NCBI RefSeq assembly: GCF_001429285.1
Contig: NZ_LMJJ01000043.1
Span: 164,184-228,183 of the forward strand
Reading direction: 5' to 3'
Length of the DNA stretch: 64,000 nucleotides
DNA from: Ensifer sp. Root278
Lineage (GTDB): Bacteria; Pseudomonadota; Alphaproteobacteria; Rhizobiales; Rhizobiaceae
Shown here: positions 44,743 through 53,685 of the stretch, in pieces
Layout: each line of letters begins with the position of its first letter
Position numbering within the stretch: the stretch's first letter is position 1
Program-made: the position numbers and the translations under genes
The notes under the pieces: generated by a model
The model's input: only the letters and a program-made list of their open reading frames with translations
What the model was told of the DNA's origin: nothing
Database searches by the model: none

Positions 44743-45684
44743 ATGATCCCAGCGTTTCTCGTTACCCATTCCGGTGGCTTCCATGCCGACGAGCTGTTGT
44801 CCACCGTCATTCTCACGCGGCTTTTCCCGCAGGCTCGCCTGATCCGCAGTCGGGCTCCGGAATGGATCAGGCCCGGTGCAGACCGTATCGTCTACGATGT
44901 GGGTGGCCAATATGACGCCGCGGCCGGTATCTTCGATCATCACCAGCGCGGCGCGCCGCTGAGAGAGGACGGCCAGCCCTACAGTTCGTTCGGGCTGATC
45001 TGGAAGCACTACGGCCGCGACTATCTCGCCGCTTCAGGCGTTCCTGAAGACCATATCGAGGCGGTCCATGCGGCCTTTGATGCACGCTTCGTGCTTCCGG
45101 TCGACCTGGTGGATAATGGTGCGCTCGACCCTTCCGTTGCCGGGCCGCTCGCAGGGCTCACCCTGCCGGCGCTTTTGGAAACCTTGAAGCCGGTTTTCGA
45201 CGAGGCCGGCCAGGAGGCTGACGATCGCGGCTTTCAGGCGGCCCTGGCGGTTGCCCGTGCGCTCGTCGAGGCCAGCGTCGCCCAGCGCGCCGCCAAGCTC
45301 AGAGCCGAGGCACTCGTTCTTCAGCAAATCGCCCGTGCCGGGGATGGTCGCGTTCTCGAGCTGCCGATGGGCATGCCCTTCCGTCCGGCCGTCGTGAAGT
45401 CCGGTGCCGATCACCTGTTGTTCGTCGTTCACCCGCGTGACAAAGACTGGTGCCTGACGGGCATCCGCAAGGCCGATGAGGGCTTTGAGCTTCGCGCAGA
45501 CCTGCCCGCAGCCTGGGCCGGCCTGACCAACGGAGAACTGGAAGCGGCCTGCGGGGTCGCGGGCGCAAGCTTCTGCCACAATGGCCGCTTCATCGCGGCT
45601 GCCGCAACGCGCGAAGCTGCCCTTGCCATGGCCGCGTTGGCCGTCGCAGAGGCCACGTCGCTTGCAAGTGAAACCAAGGCGTAA
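44743..45684 (+). CDS. MYG1 family DHH-like hydrolase/exonuclease
   Basis: A 313-residue MYG1 (UPF0160) family protein. The N-terminal metal site blocks are VTHSGGFHADELLSTVIL and IFDHHQRGAP, related to DHH phosphoesterases, with YDVGGQYD between and SSFGLIWKHYG after. The C-terminus has GADHLLFVVHPRDKDWCLTGI, usual for the family. Eukaryotic MYG1 is a 3'-5' RNA exonuclease; bacterial members are unstudied, so nuclease activity is only likely. It has its own start ATG after a weak ribosome site and no operon partner. Confidence 0.88.
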   Translation: MIPAFLVTHSGGFHADELLSTVILTRLFPQARLIRSRAPEWIRPGADRIVYDVGGQYDAAAGIFDHHQRGAPLREDGQPYSSFGLIWKHYGRDYLAASGVPEDHIEAVHAAFDARFVLPVDLVDNGALDPSVAGPLAGLTLPALLETLKPVFDEAGQEADDRGFQAALAVARALVEASVAQRAAKLRAEALVLQQIARAGDGRVLELPMGMPFRPAVVKSGADHLLFVVHPRDKDWCLTGIRKADEGFELRADLPAAWAGLTNGELEAACGVAGASFCHNGRFIAAAATREAALAMAALAVAEATSLASETKA

Positions 45685-45777
45685 GCCAGGACATGCCCTG
45701 CTTCGGGCCGGCGCTGCCCGGAATCGGCTGCACATGGTCCGACCGCGGCGCGGTCGGCCACAAGACGCAGCTTCGCG

Positions 45778-46686
45778 CTAGCTTTTGGCGAGCCCGCTAC
45801 CCGCAGTCCTGATGAAATCGACGAAGGCGCGTAGCGCCGCCGGCATTTGCCGTCGGCTCGGATAGTATAGATAGAGGCCGCCGTAGTAGGGGCACCAGTC
45901 CTCGAGCACCCGAACAAGTTTTCCTTCGTCTATCAGCGACAGCACCTGATCCTCGAAGGTGAAGGTCACGCCGGCTCCGGCAAGGGCAGCGTCCACCATC
46001 ATGTCCTGGTCGTCGACGATCAGGGGGCCGCTCACTTCGACCTGAAGTTCCACGCCGCCGCGCTCGAATTCCCATGCGTAAAGCCGGCCGCTGCCGAAGC
46101 GCAGTCCGACACAGGGGAGTTCCCTCAGGTGATCGGGAGCGGTCGGTTTTGGAAAGCGCTCGAAGAAGGAACGCGTTGCCACAATCGCCGTGCGCTGGCG
46201 CGGCCCGATCGGTACGGCAATCATGTCCTGCGCGATGACCTCGCCGAAACGAACGCCGGCGTCGAAACCCTCCGACACCATGTCGACGAGGTCGTTGTCG
46301 GTGACGATCTCGATGCTGATTTTCGGGTAGGCTTCGAGAAAGCGTGCGACCAAAGGCAGAAGCACCATCTTCGCGGAGGCGCGCGCCGCATTGAGTTTCA
46401 AGCGCCCGACAGGTGTGCCCCGGAAGTTGTTGAGGTCGTCAAGCGCATCCTCGATGTCGCGGAAGGCGGGGGCGACGCGCGCGAGCAGAAGTTCGCCCGC
46501 TTCCGTCAACGCGACGCTGCGGGTCGTTCGGTTGAAGAGGCGGAGATCGAGCCGCTCCTCAAGTGCCTTCAGGGCATGGCTGAGTGCCGATGGCGTGCAG
46601 CCGACCTCGTCAGCGGCGCGGCGGAAGCTTCGGTGCCGGGCCAAAGCCAGGAAGGAGGACAGGTCGGAAGGCGATACGGTTCTCAT
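45778..46686 (-). CDS. LysR family transcriptional regulator
   Basis: A 302-residue LysR regulator. The DNA-binding helices are FLALARHRSFRRAADEVGCTPSALSHALKALE in two parts, followed by LFNRTTRSVALTEAGELL. The effector domain reads GRLKLNAARASAKMVLLP; EVIAQDMIAVPIGPRQ is typical of the group related to the ALDH-linked LysR at 52369, which it resembles throughout. It is divergent from an SDR gene and probably regulates it. Confidence 0.88.
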   Translation of the reverse strand: MRTVSPSDLSSFLALARHRSFRRAADEVGCTPSALSHALKALEERLDLRLFNRTTRSVALTEAGELLLARVAPAFRDIEDALDDLNNFRGTPVGRLKLNAARASAKMVLLPLVARFLEAYPKISIEIVTDNDLVDMVSEGFDAGVRFGEVIAQDMIAVPIGPRQRTAIVATRSFFERFPKPTAPDHLRELPCVGLRFGSGRLYAWEFERGGVELQVEVSGPLIVDDQDMMVDAALAGAGVTFTFEDQVLSLIDEGKLVRVLEDWCPYYGGLYLYYPSRRQMPAALRAFVDFIRTAGSGLAKS

Positions 46687-46802
46687 TGATGAATTTTACT
46701 CATTAGCTCAAGGAGAATCCAGTCGATTTTCTCAGCAGATGGAGCGCGGTAAAACCTTCTCAGCCGCCGACGATGGAGCGGCGAAACAAACAGGAGGTTC
46801 AC

Positions 46803-47639
46803 ATGCATACATGGTTCGTTACCGGAGCATCCCGTGGATTTGGTGCTCTCATCGTTGAGAAGGCACTCGCCAAGGGCGATCAGGTCGTCGCGACGGCGCG
46901 CAATCCGAAGGCGATCGCCGAGCGTTTCGGCAAACAGCCCAACCTTCTGGCCGTAGCGCTCGATGTTACCGACGAGTCCCAGGCGCATCAGGCCGTCGGG
47001 CAGGCGATCGCCCGCTTTGGCCGGATCGATGTTCTGGTCAACAATGCCGGCTACGGACTGCTCGGTGCGGTCGAAGAGGCAAGCGGTGCCGAGATCGAGG
47101 CCCTGTATCGCACCAACGTCTTCGGCCTGCTGGCCGTCACCCGTGCCGTGCTGCCGCACATGCGCCGCCAGCGTTCGGGACGCATCCTGAACTTCTCGTC
47201 GATCGGCGGCTATCGCAGCGGCCCTGGCTTCGGGGTCTATTGCTCGACGAAGTTTGCCGTTGAAGGCCTGACCGAAGCGCTCGCAGCAGAGCTTGCCCCG
47301 CTCGGTATCCATGCGACGGCGATCGAACCCGGTTACTTCCGCACCGACTTTCTCGACTCGACCTCACTCGGCATCAGCCCGATCGAGATCGAGGACTATG
47401 CCGAGACGGCCGGCTTCGTTCGCAGCAAGGCGAAGGAGATCAGCCATAACCAGCCGGGCAATCCCGACAGGCTGGCAGAGGTCTTGATCTCGTTCGCTGA
47501 TGCCGAAAATCCGCCGGTGCGGTTGCCGCTTGGCAGCGACACGGTGGCCACGATCGAAGCCAAGCACGCATCGGACGCAGAAATCCTTGCCCAATGGCGT
47601 GCCGTGTCCCTCTCGACCGACTTTGAACCGGCCGCATAA
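46803..47639 (+). CDS. Short-chain dehydrogenase/reductase
   Basis: A 278-residue classical SDR. The NAD(P)-binding motif is VTGASRGFG, followed by DVTDES, the NNAGYG strand, the catalytic serine in LNFSSIGGY, and YCSTK with the catalytic Tyr and Lys. VATARNPK after strand 2 suggests NADPH preference. Its substrate is unknown. AGGAGGTTCAC gives a very strong ribosome site before ATG 46803. It is divergent from a LysR gene across 116 bases, a typical regulator-target pair. Confidence 0.88.
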   Translation: MHTWFVTGASRGFGALIVEKALAKGDQVVATARNPKAIAERFGKQPNLLAVALDVTDESQAHQAVGQAIARFGRIDVLVNNAGYGLLGAVEEASGAEIEALYRTNVFGLLAVTRAVLPHMRRQRSGRILNFSSIGGYRSGPGFGVYCSTKFAVEGLTEALAAELAPLGIHATAIEPGYFRTDFLDSTSLGISPIEIEDYAETAGFVRSKAKEISHNQPGNPDRLAEVLISFADAENPPVRLPLGSDTVATIEAKHASDAEILAQWRAVSLSTDFEPAA

Positions 47640-47672
47640 GCGTCGAGGAGCGGCGGTCGACCGTTCCCTCAG

Positions 47673-47696
47673 AGGCCCCGCCATCGTGCGGGGCCT
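47673..47696. terminator. Rho-independent-type terminator between SDR and MFS genes
   Basis: AGGCCCCGC and GCGGGGCCT form a perfect 9-base stem around CATCGT, followed by TTCTCGTT on the plus strand. It lies 34 bases after the SDR stop between convergent genes and may serve both. Confidence 0.7.
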
Positions 47697-47748
47697 TCTC
47701 GTTGGCTGAGCCAACCTCGGTCCGCGCTGTCGCAGCTCACTCAACCGT

Positions 47749-49014
47749 TCAACGCTGCGCGTCTTCCGCATGCTTGGATCCCGTAGGTCTTGTCGCCAGC
47801 CAGAAGAGCAGCGAGGTAAGGCTGATCGCCGCGCCCATCAGGCAGACGCCGTTCCATCCCGCATGCGTATAGGCGACCGTGGAGAGAGAGGATCCGATCG
47901 CGCTGCCGAGCGAATAGAAGAGCATGTAGGCTGCCGTCAGTCGGTTCTGCGCTTCCGGACGGACGCGATAGATCAGGGCCTGGTTGGTCACGTGGACCGC
48001 CTGGAGCCCGAAGTCGAGGACGAGCACACCGGCGATCAGCCACAGGATCGAGTGATGCAGCAATGAGATCGGCAGCCATGCGATGAGCATAAGCGCGAGT
48101 GCAATCCCCGTCGTCGCCTGGCCAAATCCGCGATCGGCCCAATGGCCCGCACGAGAAGCGGCCAAAGCCCCGGCGATCCCTGCCAGACCGAAGAGGCCGA
48201 CCTCGGTATGCGACATGGAGAAGGGCGGTGCGCTCAGCGGCAGGACAAGCGGGGTGAGCAGGGTCGTCACGTTCGCGAAGATCAGCATGGCGATCACGCC
48301 GCGGGTGCGCAGCACCGGCTCTTCCCAGATCAGCTTGAAGGTGGAGCCGACAAGGCGGGGGTAGCTGAGCTTGCTCGTTTCCCGTCTCTGGTGCGGCAAC
48401 AACCTGTACAGCAGGCCGGCGATCAAGAGCGTTGCGACACATGATGCAAGATAGACCGATCGCCAGCCGGAGAGATCCGTCAGAAGGCCCGCGACGGTGC
48501 GTGCGGAGAGGATGCCGATCACGATGCCGCTGGTGACAAACCCCACCACCCGGCCGCGTTCTGACGGTTGGGCCAGGCTGGCCGCATAGGCGACCAGCGC
48601 CTGTGTCAGGACGGCCAGCATGCCGACCGCCGCGATCGCGGCCATCAGCATTTCGGCGTTGGCCGAAAGGGCGACGAAGCCGAGCGCGACCACTGAAAGC
48701 AGGGATTGAATGATGATGACCTTGCGGCGATCGAAAAGGTCGCCAAGAGGAACAAGCAGGACCAGGCCGAGCGCGTAGCCGATCTGCGTCGCGCCGACGA
48801 TCAAGCCGGCGCTGGTCTGCGAAAGGTCGAGATCCGCGGCCATCACATCCAGCAGGGGGTGGGCAAAATAGGCGTTGGCGACCGCAAGGCCAGAGGCGAG
48901 GGCAAAGAGTGTCATCATCGGGCGCGTCAACAGTGATGCCGTGGCATCTCCGGCATTTGGGCGCGCAGCGTCGTTTGCGGCGTCGATCGACGCCGCAGCA
49001 GCTCCACCATCCAT
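47749..49014 (-). CDS. MFS transporter
   Basis: A 421-residue major facilitator of the arabinose-efflux/YnfM type with twelve hydrophobic segments. Motif A is PLGDLFDRRKVII; TM5 shows the glycine-rich motif C-like region VGFVTSGIVIGILSARTVAGLL. It is probably an exporter of drugs or metabolites. The gene is divergent from an HxlR-type regulator across a 106-base region packed with inverted half-sites, which strongly suggests that HxlR controls it. Confidence 0.86.
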   Translation of the reverse strand: MDGGAAAASIDAANDAARPNAGDATASLLTRPMMTLFALASGLAVANAYFAHPLLDVMAADLDLSQTSAGLIVGATQIGYALGLVLLVPLGDLFDRRKVIIIQSLLSVVALGFVALSANAEMLMAAIAAVGMLAVLTQALVAYAASLAQPSERGRVVGFVTSGIVIGILSARTVAGLLTDLSGWRSVYLASCVATLLIAGLLYRLLPHQRRETSKLSYPRLVGSTFKLIWEEPVLRTRGVIAMLIFANVTTLLTPLVLPLSAPPFSMSHTEVGLFGLAGIAGALAASRAGHWADRGFGQATTGIALALMLIAWLPISLLHHSILWLIAGVLVLDFGLQAVHVTNQALIYRVRPEAQNRLTAAYMLFYSLGSAIGSSLSTVAYTHAGWNGVCLMGAAISLTSLLFWLATRPTGSKHAEDAQR

Positions 49015-49033
49015 TGGACTTCTTCCTTATTTC

Positions 49034-49091
49034 GGTTTAATAATGAAACCAAATTTATGGATACCGATTTGGTTTCATAATGCAACCAAAA
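49034..49091. promoter_or_regulatory. Cluster of HxlR-type half-sites
   Basis: ATGAAACCAAAT (49043-49054) and ATTTGGTTTCAT (49067-49078) are perfect 12-base arms separated by 12 bases. Additional half-sites GGTTT (49034) and CAACCAAA (49083) make four in a row, alternating in direction. The site lies between the divergent MFS and hxlR genes. Confidence 0.68.
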
Positions 49092-49120
49092 TCTCGTGGC
49101 CGCGAGAGAGGAGAGTTCGT

Positions 49121-49570
49121 ATGGTGGCGCGCAGAAGCCTCAAGGGAGACTACTGCCCCAGCGCGCGATCTCTGGACGCGATTGGCGACTGGTGGTCGCT
49201 GCTGATCGTGCGCGATGCGTTCGACGGGCTCCGGCGTTTTAGCGATTTTCAAAAGAGCCTCGGCATTGCCAAGAACATCCTGACGGAGCGCCTACGCACG
49301 CTCGTCGATCGCGGCATTCTGGAGACGGTTCCCGTCGGAGAGGCGAAAGCGCGGGTCGAGTATCAATTGACGGCGATGGGCCGGGACCTCTTTCCTGTGA
49401 TGGTCGCCTTGCGCCAGTTCGGCGAAAGGCACCTCTTTCAGCCCGGCGAGGAGCATTCCCTGCTGGTCGAAAAAGAAACAGGACTGCCTGTGAAGCTCGA
49501 CATCCGCACACAGGATGGCAGGCCGATCGAGGCCGACGAGACGGTCCTGATCAAGGTGCCCGAAGACTGA
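49121..49570 (+). CDS. HxlR family transcriptional regulator
   Basis: A 149-residue winged-helix regulator. The family start is CPSARSLDAIGDWWSLLIVRDAF, the recognition helix is DFQKSLGIAKNILTERLRTLVDRGILE, and the wing is VEYQLTAMGRDLFPVMVAL. HxlR proteins sense aldehydes, quinones or redox changes, often through a cysteine near the N-terminus; C12 in YCPSA is in that place. It is divergent from the MFS gene and likely acts on the half-site cluster at 49034-49091. ATG 49121 follows GAGAGGAGAG. Confidence 0.88.
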   Translation: MVARRSLKGDYCPSARSLDAIGDWWSLLIVRDAFDGLRRFSDFQKSLGIAKNILTERLRTLVDRGILETVPVGEAKARVEYQLTAMGRDLFPVMVALRQFGERHLFQPGEEHSLLVEKETGLPVKLDIRTQDGRPIEADETVLIKVPED

Positions 49571-49675
49571 CCGTGCCTGCAACGCCCGGCGCAGGCGAAC
49601 CGATCTAACTTTAGACGAATATTCAGTTTTCTCTGCTAGCTTGCTGGAGTCCTTCCGCAGCCGGGGAAATTGGTA

Positions 49676-50839
49676 ATGGGCGTTGTCACGCTAGACCAGG
49701 TAGAGAACCAGATCGCGCGCGGCTTTCGTTATCTGCAATTCTCGCCGGAGATCGAGGCGCTGTTCCGCAAGGAATATGCGGCCGAGCGTGTGCGGCTCGC
49801 GGTGATCTGGGGCGTGATCGGCGTTTTCATCTACGATCTGGTCTATTTCGGCGATCGTACGATGCTGCCCGACGTGTTCAACGAGCTGCTCGTTGTCCGC
49901 TTCCTGGTGTTCACGCCTTTCGTCATCGGCTGTATCCTGGCCGTGCGCCGCTGGCCGGATGCGCTTCTCTACGACGTTCTGGCGGTGGCGATCGCCGTGC
50001 TGGGCGTCACCTTGCCGATGGCTGCGGCCACGCAGAGCGCCAGTTCCTACCTGTTCGTCTATCAGAACGGCAACTCCGCCGCCTTCCTGTTCTTCGTCAT
50101 TGCCTTGCGGCCACGCTTCTTTGCCGTCGTGATCGGGCTCGCGCTGCTGTGCGCTTCCCATTTCACCACCACGCGCCTGACCGGCGCCTTCGACGATGTC
50201 ACCTATTCCGGCATCATCACCTTCTATTTGACGCTGTCGATCTTCCTGGCGGTCAGCGCCTATTTTCTGGAGCAGAAGGACAGGCAGAATTTTCTCAACC
50301 AGTTGAGAGGAATCCTTCTCTATCGTCAGCTTGAGCGTAATGCCGAACGGGATGAACTGACGGGACTGTTGAACCGCCGCTCGCTGGCGCGGGTTGGCGA
50401 GATGCTGTGGAACGACGCGCCTCGCCTGGCGCCGGTTTCGGCGATCCTGCTGGATATCGACCACTTCAAGCGGTTCAACGACGTTCACGGCCATATCGAG
50501 GGCGACGCCTGCATCCGCGACACGGTGGATGATGCCTCCTTCGTCTTCCGTTTCGGCGGGGAGGAGATGCTGGTGCTCGTGGCGGATCGGGAGCCGCTGC
50601 AGGCGTTGGCGATGGCCGAGCGTATCCGCACGGCGATCGAACGGCTCGCCATTGCCCATCGCGGACTTGGCAATGGGTGCGTGACGGCAAGCCTGGGCGT
50701 CGCCTCTGCGCTTGCGACTGAGACGACGCTTGAAAAGCTGCTGCAAAAAGCAGACGCGGCTCTCTACGAGGCAAAGCACATGGGCCGCAATACGGTCGCT
50801 TTGGCAAGCGCGCCGAAGGCCGGCGCGCAGGTCGCCTGA
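49676..50839 (+). CDS. Membrane GGDEF protein with a shortened cyclase domain
   Basis: A 387-residue protein with an N-terminal membrane part of about six helices (residues 40-205: VIWGVIGVFIYDLVYF, FLVFTPFVIGCILAV, and others) and a C-terminal GGDEF domain. The domain has DELTGLLNRRSLARVG, ILLDIDHFKRFND and the active-site loop RFGGEEMLVLV. Between GDACIRDT and RFGGEEM only about ten residues occur, where related cyclases have about twenty, so a helix is shortened and activity is in doubt. No I-site RxxD precedes the loop. The product would otherwise make cyclic di-GMP. It is convergent with the ALDH gene. Confidence 0.82.
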   Translation: MGVVTLDQVENQIARGFRYLQFSPEIEALFRKEYAAERVRLAVIWGVIGVFIYDLVYFGDRTMLPDVFNELLVVRFLVFTPFVIGCILAVRRWPDALLYDVLAVAIAVLGVTLPMAAATQSASSYLFVYQNGNSAAFLFFVIALRPRFFAVVIGLALLCASHFTTTRLTGAFDDVTYSGIITFYLTLSIFLAVSAYFLEQKDRQNFLNQLRGILLYRQLERNAERDELTGLLNRRSLARVGEMLWNDAPRLAPVSAILLDIDHFKRFNDVHGHIEGDACIRDTVDDASFVFRFGGEEMLVLVADREPLQALAMAERIRTAIERLAIAHRGLGNGCVTASLGVASALATETTLEKLLQKADAALYEAKHMGRNTVALASAPKAGAQVA

Positions 50840-50856
50840 AACACGGGGATTGCCGC

Positions 50857-52272
50857 TCAGCCAATGATCGCCTTCGGCTCGAGGAAGGCTTCGAGGCCGA
50901 AGGGCCCGAATTCGCGACCGATGCCGGAATGCTTGAAGCCACCGAAGGGAGCCTGGGCATCTGCCGGCGCCTCGTTGAGGACCACGCGACCGGCCTCGAG
51001 CCGGCTGGCCACGCGGCGCATGCGTTCCACATTGGTGCCGAGAACGTAGGACTGCAGGCCATAGTCCGTGTCGTTGGCGATGGCGATCGCCTCGTCTTCG
51101 TTGCGATAGGAAAGAACGCTGAGGACGGGGCCGAAGATTTCTTCCCGCGCGATCCGCATGCCGTTGGTGACATCGGTGAAAACGGTGGGGCGAACGAACC
51201 AGCCACGTTCGAGCCCTTGCGGGCGACCTTCGCCGCCGGCAAGCAGCTTTGCTCCGTCCTCCTGACCGAGACGAATATAGGACTGGACGCGCTGCCATTG
51301 TCTGGCGCTGACCATCGGGCCGATATCCGAGGTCGGGTCGCTCGAAGGGCCGATCTTCAATGCCGAGACGGCGGTGGCGAGACGCGAGGTCACTTCCGCT
51401 AGTCTCCGCTCCGACACCAGAAGCCGGGTGCCGGCAATGCAGGCCTGGCCGCTGTTGCGGAAGGCGGAAGCAAGCACGCGCGGGATGGCGTGGTCGAGAT
51501 CGGCATCGTCGAGCAGGATCTGCGGCCCCTTGCCGCCGAGCTCCAATGTTACGCGCTTGAAGCTCTCCGCCGCGGTTCGAAGGATCGTCCGTCCGGTCGT
51601 GGTCGAGCCGGTGAAGGTGATCTTGGCGATGCCAGGGTTCTGGCTGAGCTCGGCGCCGACGACATGGCCGTAGCCATTGACGACGTTGAGCACGCCGCGC
51701 GGCAGACCGGCTTCGTGCAGCGCTTCCAGCAGAGTCTGGGTCTGGATGGCGCTCATTTCCGACGGCTTGATCACGATCGTCGTGCCGGCCGCGATTGCGG
51801 TGGCGAGCTTGGTGCAGATGAAGCCGATGTTGCTGTTCCAGGGGGTGATGGCGGCGGCAACCCCAACCGGTTCCATGACGACCGCGGCGTTGCCGATCTG
51901 CCGGGTAAAGGCATAGCCAGCCACGGTCTTCGCGGCGACCTCGAAAACGTGCGAAGCATGCGGCACTGAGAAAGCGAGGAAGGACTGCGGTGCGCCGTAT
52001 TCGGTCGCCATGGCCTCATGCAAGGCATCGGCGTGCGCAGCGACGGCGTCGCGCAGCGCCTGCAGCATGGCAATGCGCTCGGCCGGTGTCGTGCGCCGCA
52101 TCGCGGGGAAGGCGCGCCTGGCGGCTGAGATCGCGGCGCGGGCGTCTTCCGCATCGCCGAGACGAACCTCGCCGATCTTCTCCTCGGTGGCGGGATTGAA
52201 AAGCTCGAAGCGCTCGCTGCCCTCAGGGGTAACGAAAGCGCCATCGACATAGATCTGCTCGATCATCTTCAT
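50857..52272 (-). CDS. Aldehyde dehydrogenase family protein
   Basis: A 471-residue NAD(P)-dependent aldehyde dehydrogenase. Blocks are ITPWNSNIGFICTKLATAIAAG (with the catalytic-site Asn), IKPSEMSAIQT, FTGSTTTGRTI, LELGGKGPQILL (general base Glu), NSGQACIAGTRLLV (nucleophile Cys) and EEIFGPVLSVL. The substrate aldehyde is unknown. The ATG at 52270-52272 starts MKMIEQIYVDGAF; upstream ATGs give an unconserved lead. It is divergent from a LysR gene across 96 bases and forms an ALDH/LysR module. Confidence 0.9.
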   Translation of the reverse strand: MKMIEQIYVDGAFVTPEGSERFELFNPATEEKIGEVRLGDAEDARAAISAARRAFPAMRRTTPAERIAMLQALRDAVAAHADALHEAMATEYGAPQSFLAFSVPHASHVFEVAAKTVAGYAFTRQIGNAAVVMEPVGVAAAITPWNSNIGFICTKLATAIAAGTTIVIKPSEMSAIQTQTLLEALHEAGLPRGVLNVVNGYGHVVGAELSQNPGIAKITFTGSTTTGRTILRTAAESFKRVTLELGGKGPQILLDDADLDHAIPRVLASAFRNSGQACIAGTRLLVSERRLAEVTSRLATAVSALKIGPSSDPTSDIGPMVSARQWQRVQSYIRLGQEDGAKLLAGGEGRPQGLERGWFVRPTVFTDVTNGMRIAREEIFGPVLSVLSYRNEDEAIAIANDTDYGLQSYVLGTNVERMRRVASRLEAGRVVLNEAPADAQAPFGGFKHSGIGREFGPFGLEAFLEPKAIIG

Positions 52273-52331
52273 CGTTCGGTTTCCTGTTGCGATGAAGGGG
52301 ATATGCGCCGGAAGCATCGCTAGGATAAGAT

Positions 52332-52354
52332 CATCAATCATAGACAGGTTGATG
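52332..52354. promoter_or_regulatory. Dyad between ALDH and LysR genes
   Basis: CATCAA (52332-52337) and TTGATG (52349-52354) are 6-base arms with an 11-base spacer. The location between divergent ALDH and lysR genes suits a LysR site of the T-N11-A type. Confidence 0.42.
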
Positions 52355-52368
52355 AGGAAAATAGCGCA

Positions 52369-53286
52369 ATGAGACCCAGTCTGTCCGAACTAGAGGCGGT
52401 GACGACGATCGCGCGGCTCGGCGGCTTCCGGGCCGCTGCCCGTGAACTCGGCGTTTCGTCCTCCGCGCTCAGCCATGCCGTGTCGGCGCTGGAGGAGCGG
52501 CTGGACGTCCGCCTGTTCAACCGGACGACCCGGTCGGTGGCGCTCACAGCGGCGGGCGAGGCCTTCGTCGCCGAGGTCCTGCCGGCTCTCGCCGCGATCG
52601 ACGGTGCCGTCGAGAGGGTGACGGAATCCCGGTCGCGGCCGACCGGGACGCTTCGGCTGAACACCTCGCCCGGAGCGGCACGCATGGTGCTGCAGCCGCT
52701 GCTGATGGAATATCTCCGGCGCTTTCCGGAAATGGCGGTGGAGGTGGCGACCGACAATGCGCTGGTGGACATCGTCGCCCTCGGCTTCGATGCCGGCTTC
52801 CGGCTGGTTGAGGCGGTGCCGCCGGACATGATCGCAGTGCCGGTCACGCGCCAGTCGCGCATGATCGTCGTCGGATCGCCGGATTATTTCCGGGAGAGGG
52901 CGGCGCCTCAGCGACCGGCCGATCTCGTGAATCACACTTGCATTCGGGCGCGCATGGCGAGCGGCCGGATTTATCACTGGGAGTTCTCGCGTCATGGCGA
53001 GAGCGTGGAGATCGATGTGCCCGGACGGCTCATTCTGGACGAGAGCGGGCTGATGCTCGAGGCGGTACTGTGTGGCGCAGGGCTGGCCTATCTCTCCGAC
53101 TATGCGGTCCAGGAGCACGTCGCTGCCGGACGGCTGGTGCAGGTTCTCGAGGATTGGACGCCACCCTATGACGGCCTTTGCCTCTATTTCTCCGGCCGGC
53201 GACACGTACCGGCAAAGCTCCGGGCGTTGATCGAGCTCGTCAGAGAGCTGCGTGTCGAGGGCGGGGGCGCGGATGTTGCGCCTTGA
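52369..53286 (+). CDS. LysR family transcriptional regulator
   Basis: A 305-residue LysR regulator. The helix-turn-helix is LEAVTTIARLGGFRAAARELGVSSSALSHAVSALEER in two helices with LFNRTTRSVALTAAGEAF. The effector domain has GTLRLNTSPGAARMVLQP and EAVPPDMIAVPVTRQSR, close to those of the LysR at 45778, so the two are paralogues. It is divergent from the ALDH gene and probably its regulator. Confidence 0.88.
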   Translation: MRPSLSELEAVTTIARLGGFRAAARELGVSSSALSHAVSALEERLDVRLFNRTTRSVALTAAGEAFVAEVLPALAAIDGAVERVTESRSRPTGTLRLNTSPGAARMVLQPLLMEYLRRFPEMAVEVATDNALVDIVALGFDAGFRLVEAVPPDMIAVPVTRQSRMIVVGSPDYFRERAAPQRPADLVNHTCIRARMASGRIYHWEFSRHGESVEIDVPGRLILDESGLMLEAVLCGAGLAYLSDYAVQEHVAAGRLVQVLEDWTPPYDGLCLYFSGRRHVPAKLRALIELVRELRVEGGGADVAP

Positions 53287-53685
53287 ATCTCGATGAGAAA
53301 GTGAGACGAACCGGACAGGTTGGGCGCTCGACTGCCGTTTCGTTGGCCATGGCGAGAAACCGGAAAAACCGCCATGTTCGCCATCCCTGCCGCGTCCGGT
53401 TGACACGGTTCGCGCTCAGATAGGTAATCCGCCCTCGGAGCGAAAAGTTCCGCTTCTGCAACGGGATACGGTCTCCGGCCAAGGACGCTCAGGCTCGGCG
53501 GCGAGGCGTCGAGGCAATTGGCTGGAAAAATAACATGACTATTACAGACAAGTTTATTTACGCGTGCTAAGAGACGTCGCGTTCGTTTGGCCACCCGGTC
53601 CACCGATCGCGTCGCGGCAAGCAGTGCGAACGACGCTGGACGCCACATCAAAGTTGTTTTGTTCGGATCAGACGCCTTGGTCGAC
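53287..53685. other. Intergenic region upstream of fecI
   Basis: These 399 bases hold no recognisable gene. An AT-rich stretch at 53525-53565, about 130 bases before the fecI ATG, is the best place for the fecI promoter. No clear Fur, Irr or RirA box was found there. The short frame running into fecI from a TTG at 53587 shows no conserved residue before the METRHQ start. Confidence 0.45.

Noticed and set aside
53587-53685. TTG at 53587 as an extended start of the FecI protein.
   Set aside because: The extra 33 residues have no counterpart in FecI-type sigma factors, which begin shortly before region 2.
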